The notes below the pieces were generated by a model. It was not told where the DNA came from. It did not search any database and worked only from the letters and a program-made list of their open reading frames with translations. This document shows positions 57,287 to 64,000 of a DNA stretch of 64,000 bases, piece after piece. Numbering within the stretch: the first letter of the stretch is position 1; the number at the start of each line of letters is the position of its first letter. Source of the stretch: Pseudoramibacter porci (lineage in GTDB: Bacteria > Bacillota > Clostridia > Eubacteriales > Eubacteriaceae); the NCBI RefSeq assembly GCF_009696145.1, contig NZ_VUMO01000006.1:62001-126000 (forward strand), written 5' to 3'. The position numbers were made by a program, and so were the translations under genes.

Positions 57287-57790
57287 TCATTTCAATACAT
57301 CGATTATTTGATGATAATATTTAATTAATTGTAATAAATTCATTGAAGCATTTGCTGGACTAGTAGAAGGAAGATTTAAATAATTTATTTTATTTATTTC
57401 TGGATCTTTTGACCATCTTCTTCGAAATAAAGAATCCGCCTTTTTCCCCGTTGTTGCGATTAACTGAATGGGCGTTGTATCTATTATATAATGCAAATCA
57501 TTATAAACAACATTTTTTATTGAAGAATCTGCGGCACCATGAATTTGGCAGCTTGCTACCACATCCCACAGTGCAATTTTTCGCATTTTCAAGTATGTCT
57601 TCTTTTCAGAAATGATATTAGGGACAATATTGTCATCAAATATCCCACACAATGTTTTCCAAAATCTATTTTGAGGATGACCATAATAAAAACCAGTTTC
57701 TCTAGATTTCGGGGAAGGAAAAGAACCTAATATTAATATTTGAGAATCTAAACAAAAAAAAGGATCGATATTATGTTTTATTTGTTCCAT
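57287..57790 (-). CDS. DNA-deoxyinosine glycosylase, UDG family 6 (HDG)
   Basis: 167 residues. The UDG-superfamily motif 1 variant LGSFPSPKSRETGFYYGHPQNRFWK and the motif 2 region LPSTSPANA fit the hypoxanthine-DNA glycosylase branch (TIGR04274). It removes hypoxanthine formed by adenine deamination from DNA, leaving an abasic site. Other motif-1 residues place it away from UDG family 1 and Mug. First visible gene of the HDG-unknown-pcrA-ligA group, 16 bases before the next gene. A terminator of plsY lies just upstream, and no promoter is clear. Confidence 0.9.
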   Translation of the reverse strand: MEQIKHNIDPFFCLDSQILILGSFPSPKSRETGFYYGHPQNRFWKTLCGIFDDNIVPNIISEKKTYLKMRKIALWDVVASCQIHGAADSSIKNVVYNDLHYIIDTTPIQLIATTGKKADSLFRRRWSKDPEINKINYLNLPSTSPANASMNLLQLIKYYHQIIDVLK

Positions 57791-57807
57791 TGTTTTAATT
57801 ATATTTA

Positions 57808-57845
57808 AAAATCCAAAATATGATATCTATCATATTTTGGATTTT
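57808..57845 (-). terminator. Terminator of plsY, AT-rich perfect stem
   Basis: 18-base perfect arms (57808-57825 and 57828-57845) with a 2-base loop; the stem is mostly A/T. Read on the minus strand it is followed by five T and more AT. The stem is unusually long and AT-rich, but the position fits a plsY terminator. Confidence 0.75.
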
Positions 57846-57850
57846 ACAAA

Positions 57851-58489
57851 CTATTTTTCTGAATTTTTCATTTCAACATGTTGGCCAATTTTGCTTTCTT
57901 TACCTGCAATGATTCTTTTTATATTACTGCGGTGCTGAACATCTGTTGACACGGCCATAAAAATAGTTAAAATTAATGCAGGAGGATTCGTAAGTCCCCA
58001 AAATGCAAAAGTAACAAATGGTAAAATCGTCATTCCCGTTATTGAAGCTAAAGAGACCATTTTAAAAATAGCCAAAATAATTAAAGCTACACCGATACAA
58101 ATTACTGCAATTCTCCAATCGTATAACAAAAATAATCCTATAGAAGTAGCTGTTCCTTTGCCTCCTCTGAATTTTAGGAGTGCAGGCCAATTATGACCAC
58201 ATAAAACTGCAATCCCAGTTCCAGCAATCCACATGGGATCAAGACCTACTATTAGATTGAGATATTTAGCAATGGCAATACAAAGGGTTCCTTTAAGTGC
58301 ATCTAGTAAGAGAACCAATGCTGCATACTTTAGTCCCATTGTTCGCAGAACATTTGTTGTACCTGCATTTCCACTTCCATAATTACGAATGTCGTCGTGT
58401 TTTACTATTTTAACAACAATGTAAGCAAAATCTAAATTTCCAATGAAATAGCTTCCGATAAGTAATAATATCCCCCACATTACGTTCAT
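57851..58489 (-). CDS. plsY: Glycerol-3-phosphate acyltransferase PlsY
   Basis: 212 residues, five or so membrane helices. Transfers acyl groups from acyl phosphate to glycerol-3-phosphate, the first step of phospholipid synthesis in Firmicutes. The three conserved motifs are visible: YGSGNAGTTNVLRTMG, LCGHNWPALLKFRGGKGTATS, and the HRSNIKRIIAGKESKIG end. Ribosome site GGGAGAG precedes the ATG. Confidence 0.97.
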   Translation of the reverse strand: MNVMWGILLLIGSYFIGNLDFAYIVVKIVKHDDIRNYGSGNAGTTNVLRTMGLKYAALVLLLDALKGTLCIAIAKYLNLIVGLDPMWIAGTGIAVLCGHNWPALLKFRGGKGTATSIGLFLLYDWRIAVICIGVALIILAIFKMVSLASITGMTILPFVTFAFWGLTNPPALILTIFMAVSTDVQHRSNIKRIIAGKESKIGQHVEMKNSEK

Positions 58490-58513
58490 AGCTTCTCTCC
58501 CATTATTATTAAA

Positions 58514-58801
58514 TTATTTTAGATTTTTTTCACTTGATTCTTTTATAAATGCTTTTAATTTATCCATCACTTGATCATAATTTTCTTTTCTGTGTGGAAA
58601 TACACAATTCGTACACACTTTTACCCCTTTTTTAGATATGTAAAAATTGCCACCACATTTTTCCCCTAAAGCGTACAGTGGGCAATAACAAAATAAGCAA
58701 TTAAAATCGTCAATCTGTTCGTGATTCACCTGATGACAAGGAAAAAACTCACATTTTTTATGTTGAAAAAAGCGATAGTTTTGACCATTTATTTTGTCCA
58801 T
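58514..58801 (-). CDS. Small cysteine-rich protein (Cys-rich small domain) coupled to iorB
   Basis: 95 residues with eight cysteines (C17, C22, C35, C38, C40, C49, C63, C66), which match the PF04071 'cysteine-rich small domain' pattern around NCLFCYCPLYALGEKCGG and VCTNCVFPH. It probably binds zinc or an Fe-S cluster; no reaction is known. The ATG at 58801 overlaps the iorB stop by one base (TGATG), so it is translated with the indolepyruvate oxidoreductase subunits. A role in assembling or supporting that enzyme is plausible, but not shown. Confidence 0.85.
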   Translation of the reverse strand: MDKINGQNYRFFQHKKCEFFPCHQVNHEQIDDFNCLFCYCPLYALGEKCGGNFYISKKGVKVCTNCVFPHRKENYDQVMDKLKAFIKESSEKNLK

Positions 58802-59373
58802 CAAACTAAATCCATTCCTTTTTTTATTGCAATTTGGTTCAATTCAATAAATTTTTTCTTTACGTTATTTGCAATAATCTGATCCCAATCAATATGATCT
58901 AATCCCATTGCCTTAACAATTGCACCTAATAAAATAACATTTGTAACTTTTTCATTGCCAAGTTCTTCAGCCAATTGGGAAGCATTAATTACGGTAACAT
59001 CTGCTAATTTATTTAATTCACCAATAATATCTGAATGATATTTTGCCTTTCCAATAATAACGGGCATTGGCCAGATTTCTTTATCATTTACAATCACTTT
59101 TCCATTTGGTTTAAGATAATTAATATATCGCATTGCTTCCATTTTTTCAAAAGCAACAATAATATCAGCTGTTCCCGCTTCAATAACAGGTGACTGCACT
59201 TCAGAACCATAGCGGACTTGAGAGCTGACAGAGCCACCTCTTTGACTCATCCCATGTATTTCGCTCATTTTAACATCATATCCTGATGCCATGAGCCCAG
59301 TTGTTAATAATTTTGCGGCTGTAATAGTACCTTGTCCACCCACACCAACTAACAATATATTTTTTGTTTCCAT
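58801..59373 (-). CDS. iorB: Indolepyruvate:ferredoxin oxidoreductase beta subunit
   Basis: 190 residues. Gamma-type domain of 2-oxoacid oxidoreductases: GVGGQGTITAAKLLTTGL near the N-terminus and HGMSQRGGSVSSQVRYG are characteristic. With IorA it oxidatively decarboxylates aryl-pyruvates from aromatic amino acids to aryl-acetyl-CoA, reducing ferredoxin. It is 6 bases after iorA. Confidence 0.96.
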   Translation of the reverse strand: METKNILLVGVGGQGTITAAKLLTTGLMASGYDVKMSEIHGMSQRGGSVSSQVRYGSEVQSPVIEAGTADIIVAFEKMEAMRYINYLKPNGKVIVNDKEIWPMPVIIGKAKYHSDIIGELNKLADVTVINASQLAEELGNEKVTNVILLGAIVKAMGLDHIDWDQIIANNVKKKFIELNQIAIKKGMDLV

Positions 59374-59379
59374 TTTCTA

Positions 59380-61152
59380 TTATCCCTTTATAATCGCATC
59401 AACCGGGCAAACCTGGCTACACACACCACAACCCACACAACTTTCAGTGATGTTCATTTTCCGATCTTCAACACGGCCAAATTCTAATGATGGACATCCT
59501 GTTCCAATGCATTTTTTACAGCCAATACATTTGTCCATATCCACATGATATTTCTGAGTAAACACTTCAGGAAATTCCTGCTTATCTTCTTCAGAAAGTC
59601 TCTTTAATGCGCAGGGCCATCTCGTAATAATAACGGCTGGTCCATCGCACTGAATGCCCCATTCTAAAGCGTCTTTCATTTCCTGTAAATTATTTGGATC
59701 AATTGTTCGTATATTGGTAATATTAATCGCGCGGCAAATATTTTCAATATCAGAAATCGGTGCCTTATTTCCCTTCAGATCATATCCGCTTCCAGGATTT
59801 TGCTGATGACCGGTCATTCCTGTAATTCTATTGTCAAGAATAACTGTTAAATATGAGCTCTTATTATAGGAAGCATCAAGTAAGGACGTAATACCAGAAT
59901 GGAAAAAGGTTGAGTCACCAATAACAGAGACAACGTTCATGTCTTCATTTTTTAATTTTAAAGCCTGTGAAACACCATGTCCGCCAGAAATTGATGCACC
60001 CATGCAAATGCAAGCGTCTGTTGCGTTATAAGGTGCTAATGCGCCTAAGGTATAACAACCGATATCGCTAAAAATCATGGTGTTTTTTAATTTACTCAAC
60101 TCATAGAAGAACCCGCGATGAGGACAGCCCGCACAAAGTGCCGGTGGACGGCCAACAACCGCCTTTGGATTTGGCTTTATTGTTTCCTGTGTCTTTCCAA
60201 ATGCCGCCAATCTAATTCGTTCGGGTAAAAGTTCTCCCATTTGTGGAAATTTATCTTTGCCAATACATTGAACACCTGCAGCCTTTATTTCAGTTTCCAT
60301 GATTGGATCATTTTCTTCCAAAACATAAATGGTTTCAACTTTAGATGCAAATACTTTGATTAAATCCATTGGCAAAGGATGTGAAAAACCAATTTTCAAA
60401 TAAGAAGCATCGTTGCCAAAAACTTCTTTCGCATATCGGAACGCAACACCAGATGCGATTATTCCTAATTTTTTATGATTATCTTCAATATAATTCCACT
60501 TACAATGATTCGAAAAATCTTTAAGTTTTTCTAAATTTCCATATAATTTCTTTTGCATATCCCCGGTAAACGCAGGCATTGGACAGTATTTGGGGATATT
60601 CTTTTCGTACGGTTTGTCAGGAACATCTTTTCGATCTTCACAATTCACGATACTTTTAGAATGATCAACGCGTGTTGTCATTCTAAACAAAACAGGGACG
60701 TCGTATTCTTCTGAAAGATCGAAGGCATTGATCATCATATCTTTTGTTTCCTGTGAATCTGACGGTTCAAACATTGGCATTTTAGCAGCTCTTGCATAAT
60801 GACGATTATCCTGTTCATTTTGAGAAGAAAACATACCCGGTTCATCAGCGGTCAGTATAACCGAACCGCCATTGACACCCAAATAAGCAAAAGTAAACAT
60901 CGGATCAGCAGCAACGTTAAGCCCCACATGTTTCATACATGCTAAACTCCGAACACCTGCAATTGAAGCACCTGCAACCGATTCAACTGCCACTTTCTCG
61001 TTCGGCGCCCACTCAGTTTGAACTTCATCATATAAAGCTAAATTTTCTAGTATCTCCGTGCTAGGCGTACCCGGATATGCTGCCGCAAATTTTACGCCGG
61101 CTTCCCATGCGCCACGCGCCGCTGCTTCGTTTCCCGTAAACAATTTTTTCAT
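59380..61152 (-). CDS. iorA: Indolepyruvate:ferredoxin oxidoreductase alpha subunit
   Basis: 590 residues, normal for IorA. GNEAAARGAWEAGVKFAAAYPGTPSTEI begins the pyruvate-binding domain. The TPP domain has CAGCPHRG and GDSTFFHSGITSLLD. The C-terminus has two [4Fe-4S] motifs, CIGCKKCxxxxC and CVGCGVCxxxC. It catalyses ferredoxin-linked oxidation of indolepyruvate, phenylpyruvate and hydroxyphenylpyruvate. AAGGAGG precedes the ATG. Its product could be the substrate for the paaK gene at 36444. Confidence 0.97.
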   Translation of the reverse strand: MKKLFTGNEAAARGAWEAGVKFAAAYPGTPSTEILENLALYDEVQTEWAPNEKVAVESVAGASIAGVRSLACMKHVGLNVAADPMFTFAYLGVNGGSVILTADEPGMFSSQNEQDNRHYARAAKMPMFEPSDSQETKDMMINAFDLSEEYDVPVLFRMTTRVDHSKSIVNCEDRKDVPDKPYEKNIPKYCPMPAFTGDMQKKLYGNLEKLKDFSNHCKWNYIEDNHKKLGIIASGVAFRYAKEVFGNDASYLKIGFSHPLPMDLIKVFASKVETIYVLEENDPIMETEIKAAGVQCIGKDKFPQMGELLPERIRLAAFGKTQETIKPNPKAVVGRPPALCAGCPHRGFFYELSKLKNTMIFSDIGCYTLGALAPYNATDACICMGASISGGHGVSQALKLKNEDMNVVSVIGDSTFFHSGITSLLDASYNKSSYLTVILDNRITGMTGHQQNPGSGYDLKGNKAPISDIENICRAINITNIRTIDPNNLQEMKDALEWGIQCDGPAVIITRWPCALKRLSEEDKQEFPEVFTQKYHVDMDKCIGCKKCIGTGCPSLEFGRVEDRKMNITESCVGCGVCSQVCPVDAIIKG

Positions 61153-61196
61153 AAAGTCCTCCTTGCTTTTATGAAATAAATATCGCGTTAATTAGT

Positions 61197-62306
61197 CTAG
61201 TAAATATCAAAAAAACTTTTTATATTTTCTGATGTCATGATTTCAATAAATGGACAATGCGATTGTAAATGATCCTTTAAGAGATACACAACATTTTTTT
61301 CTGTACCAAAATGTCCAGCATCAATGACCCACAAATTATTTTCTTTGGCATTCTGCGCTTCATGATACTTTAAATCACCTGTTATATAAGCATCTGCTCC
61401 TTTAAATTTAGCAAAACTCAAGAATTCTGCGCCTGCCCCTGTACATAATGCAACTTTTTCTATTTTTTCTGGAACAGGTCCAGCAGTGCGAACAAAACTT
61501 ACGCCTAAGCTCTCTTTTATTAAATCAATAAAATCCTGAGCTGACATGGGATTGTCTAAATAACCAATTTTGCCCAATCCGTTTTCGTTTTTCGAAATCA
61601 AAGGATCTAATGGGTATAAATCATACGCCATTTCTTCGTAAGGATGGACTTCTTTTAGAATAGGTAAAATTGTTTTAATTAAATGGCGGTCAATAATAGT
61701 TTCTATTCGATCCTCAATAACCGTCTCAACTTTATTTATTGTTCCGAAATGCGGTTGTGAACCTTCAAGCGGTTTAAACGTTGATTTGCCAGCTGTTCTA
61801 AAAGATGAATGGCTGTACTTTCCCAATAAACCAGCACCGTTTTCTCCAAGTATATTTAAAATTTTTTGAGAAAAATTTTGAGGCGAAAAAATCACAAGTT
61901 TAAATAACTGATCTTGATCAGATTGTACAAGAGGTTCGGTTGCTTTAATTCCTAATTGACTCGCGATATAATGATTTAAACCAAATTTTGCGGAATCAAG
62001 GTTTGTATGGGCCGAATAAACAGATATATTATTTTTTATTAACTGTGCGACCAGCTCTCCCTTTCCGTTGTCAACACACAATGACTTAATTCCGTTAAAG
62101 ATAAATGGATGATGTGAGACAATTAACTGTACACCTTTTTCTATCGCTTCTTGGACCACTTCATTTGTCACGTCTAAAGCCAAAAGAACTTTTTTGACAT
62201 CTTGATCGTAAGAACCAATTTGAAGGCCGGAATTATCCCAATCTTCAGCCAAACATAACGGAGCAATTTGTTCTATTATCTTGTATATTTCTTTCGCTTT
62301 TGCCAT
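61197..62306 (-). CDS. Nif3-like dinuclear metal-binding protein (YqfO type)
   Basis: 369 residues, the long form with a central PII-like insert. Metal-binding and fold motifs are SHHPFIFNGIKSL, SAHTNLDSAKFGLN, GDLKYHEAQ and DAGHFGTEK. Often annotated as GTP cyclohydrolase 1 type 2, a role that is poorly supported; the true function is unclear. It follows trmK by 27 bases; rpoD-trmK-nif3 is a conserved order in Firmicutes. A GGAGG ribosome site precedes it. Confidence 0.93.
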   Translation of the reverse strand: MAKAKEIYKIIEQIAPLCLAEDWDNSGLQIGSYDQDVKKVLLALDVTNEVVQEAIEKGVQLIVSHHPFIFNGIKSLCVDNGKGELVAQLIKNNISVYSAHTNLDSAKFGLNHYIASQLGIKATEPLVQSDQDQLFKLVIFSPQNFSQKILNILGENGAGLLGKYSHSSFRTAGKSTFKPLEGSQPHFGTINKVETVIEDRIETIIDRHLIKTILPILKEVHPYEEMAYDLYPLDPLISKNENGLGKIGYLDNPMSAQDFIDLIKESLGVSFVRTAGPVPEKIEKVALCTGAGAEFLSFAKFKGADAYITGDLKYHEAQNAKENNLWVIDAGHFGTEKNVVYLLKDHLQSHCPFIEIMTSENIKSFFDIY

Positions 62307-62333
62307 TTTGCCTCCGATTTTAAACCTTTGAAA

Positions 62334-63011
62334 TCATCTAAGTGTTTCTTTTAGCATAGCAATAAAATTTTTTGTTTGCATAATTTTTCGGCGTGTGTTA
62401 GTCGTAGACTGATTTCCCGTATACTGAAGAATCTCCTCTTGCTTTACTATAAAAAATTCTACGAATTTATTAAATATAGTGTCTGATCTCCTTGCATTTT
62501 TGTAACCTATCCAATAGTCAATTGGGTCACTAATGCTCATATTTCCAGGCTCCGCGACCATGATCTGATAGTAATGGTTGTTTTCCAATACAATTCTTTC
62601 TTTTATAATTTTGTAGAAACTTGATTCAAGAAACATTCGAACAACATGTGCATTATTCATGGGTTGCAAGATTAATGTTGCCTTTTCTATTTTATTCATC
62701 CCGCTATTGAGAATATCTCTAATCAATAAACCACCCATTCCCGCAATAATAATTGTATCACATTCATCTATTTTTATCGGATTCAAACCGTTACCCAAAC
62801 GAGTAATTATTTTTGAATCCAAATGATGCATTTCTACCTTCTTCTTAGTTTTGTTTAATGAAGGGGCAGAAACGTCTGTGGCAATGACTTTATCTGCTTG
62901 ATGGGAATAAATTAAATTCAAGGGAACAATGCCATGGTCTGTTCCAATATCTGCCACACATTGACTGTGAGAAACTAATCCAGATATAACTTCTAGTCTT
63001 TTCGAAATCAT
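62334..63011 (-). CDS. trmK: tRNA (adenine(22)-N1)-methyltransferase TrmK
   Basis: 225 residues. Rossmann-type methyltransferase; the SAM motif is VADIGTDHGIVPLNLI, and the catalytic-like IIIAGMGGLLIRDIL is also present. It methylates adenine 22 in some tRNAs. The ATG overlaps the rpoD stop by one base. It is the usual partner of rpoD and nif3. Confidence 0.94.
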   Translation of the reverse strand: MISKRLEVISGLVSHSQCVADIGTDHGIVPLNLIYSHQADKVIATDVSAPSLNKTKKKVEMHHLDSKIITRLGNGLNPIKIDECDTIIIAGMGGLLIRDILNSGMNKIEKATLILQPMNNAHVVRMFLESSFYKIIKERIVLENNHYYQIMVAEPGNMSISDPIDYWIGYKNARRSDTIFNKFVEFFIVKQEEILQYTGNQSTTNTRRKIMQTKNFIAMLKETLR

Positions 63012-64000
63012 TAGGTCAAGTAATCTTTTAGTTTTTTGCTACGGCTGGGATGACGGAGCTTGCGCAACGCTTTTGCTTCTATTTGGCGAATTCTTTCGCG
63101 GGTAACATCAAATTCCTTTCCGACCTCTTCCAGAGTTCTCGCTCTGCCGTCATCCAAACCAAAACGGAGACGCAACACTTTTTCTTCGCGATCAGTCAAT
63201 GTGCTGAGAACGTCCATCAATTGTTCTTTTAGCAATGCGTATGAAGCGGCTTCTGAAGGAGCTGGTGCTTCATCATCTGGGATAAAATCACCAAGATGAC
63301 TATCCTCTTCCTCCCCAATTGGTGTTTCTAATGAAACCGGATCTTGTGCAATTTTTTGAATTTCACGCACTTTTTCCTCGGAAAATCCCATTTCTTTGCC
63401 AATTTCCGCCGGTGTAGGTTCTCTACCATACTCTTGCAATAATTGTCTAGATACACGAATAAGCTTATTGATTGTTTCAACCATATGAACTGGAATTCTA
63501 ATAGTTCGAGCCTGATCTGCAATAGCGCGTGTGATAGCTTGTCTGATCCACCATGTCGCATACGTAGAAAATTTGAATCCTTTTTTATAATCGAATTTTT
63601 CGACTGCCTTAATTAAACCGAGATTTCCTTCCTGAATTAAATCGAGAAAAGACATGCCTCTGCCTACATATCGTTTCGCAATACTGACGACCAGGCGCAA
63701 ATTGGCCTCTGCTAATTCCTTTTTAGCTTCTTCATCACCTTCGTCCATACGTTTTGCGATTTCCATTTCTTGTTCGGGAGTTAATAATGGAACACGTCCA
63801 ATTTCTTTTAAATAGAGCCTGACAGGATCATTAACATTAATACTGTCTGATAATTCGACATCTCTTTTTTTCTCATTTTTCTCAATTTCGTTTAATTCAG
63901 CAATGCTTGTGTCGTCCATCTCAGATAAATCATCGACATCATCTCCAAAAATTAAATTAATGCCCTCTTTTTGAAGATATAAATAGATGGAATCTATTTC
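63011..64000 (-). CDS. rpoD: Primary sigma factor SigA (RpoD), cut by the window edge
   Basis: The frame is open beyond the Met at 63919 to the end of the window, so at least 27 more codons of the N-terminal region 1.1 are present (they include [12 protein letters not shown]) and the true start lies outside. Visible regions: 1.2 ([17 protein letters not shown]), 2 ([32 protein letters not shown]), 3 and 4 ([41 protein letters not shown]). It recognises the TTGACA/TATAAT promoters seen in this window. There is no dnaG in view; it would lie upstream in the usual operon. Confidence 0.98.
   Translation of the reverse strand, partial: EIDSIYLYLQKEGINLIFGDDVDDLSEMDDTSIAELNEIEKNEKKRDVELSDSINVNDPVRLYLKEIGRVPLLTPEQEMEIAKRMDEGDEEAKKELAEANLRLVVSIAKRYVGRGMSFLDLIQEGNLGLIKAVEKFDYKKGFKFSTYATWWIRQAITRAIADQARTIRIPVHMVETINKLIRVSRQLLQEYGREPTPAEIGKEMGFSEEKVREIQKIAQDPVSLETPIGEEEDSHLGDFIPDDEAPAPSEAASYALLKEQLMDVLSTLTDREEKVLRLRFGLDDGRARTLEEVGKEFDVTRERIRQIEAKALRKLRHPSRSKKLKDYLT

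Noticed and set aside
63011-63919. Complete short sigma factor starting at 63919
   Set aside because: The frame continues open to 64000 and encodes part of region 1.1, so the gene is cut by the edge.

Overview
The window looks like chromosomal DNA of an anaerobic, low-GC Firmicute, most likely of the class Clostridia. The reasons are very AT-rich intergenic DNA, strong AGGAGG-type ribosome binding sites with many TTG and GTG starts, single-polypeptide pyruvate:ferredoxin oxidoreductase, indolepyruvate:ferredoxin oxidoreductase, a V-type ATPase operon in the order ntpFIKECGABD, a hexameric-type glutamate dehydrogenase and a SigA with a typical Firmicute C-terminus. Genus and species cannot be fixed from the sequence alone. 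Nothing looks like a prophage, transposon, CRISPR array, rRNA or tRNA. Both edges cut a gene: a sensor histidine kinase on the left and rpoD (sigA) on the right.

Layout. 1-10145: histidine kinase end, trmL, a small orphan, an ABC-F ATPase, leuS, rnhA, gdhA, an orphan helical protein and a sodium-coupled NSS transporter. 10221-17470: arginine biosynthesis as two divergent units, argGH (minus) and argCJBD (plus), facing each other across a 221-base control region whose two promoters share hexamers and part of the spacer. 17559-25999: a nine-gene V-ATPase operon whose K subunit keeps the residues known to bind sodium. 26072-32289: a GIY-YIG protein, an Mrp-type Fe-S carrier, two secreted modular cell-wall enzymes (G5/SleB and ricin-like/CHAP), and a ZapA-like coiled-coil protein with an unknown partner. 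32430-38167: a membrane-anchored HtrA protease without PDZ domain, a Xer-type recombinase, glnS, an aryl-acetate CoA ligase and an ACT protein. 38229-45665 (minus): a radical-SAM pair, an isocitrate dehydrogenase-like enzyme and pyruvate:ferredoxin oxidoreductase. 45879-50941 (minus): gatCAB-rph-rdgB-phosphoesterase, probably one transcript. 51026-57790 (minus): a DNA-repair-like cluster of a deoxyinosine glycosylase, an unknown 686-residue zinc-ribbon protein, PcrA and a divergent LigA. 57851-64000 (minus): plsY, a Cys-rich protein with iorB and iorA, nif3, trmK and rpoD.

Together the genes suggest an amino-acid-fermenting anaerobe with sodium bioenergetics. Glutamate dehydrogenase, IorAB, PaaK and PFOR move amino-acid carbon and electrons through ferredoxin and CoA esters, while the V-ATPase and the NSS transporter use the sodium gradient. 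The best candidate for something undescribed is the unknown zinc-ribbon protein at 55210-57270. It is translationally coupled to pcrA and lies between a base-excision glycosylase and a helicase/ligase pair.
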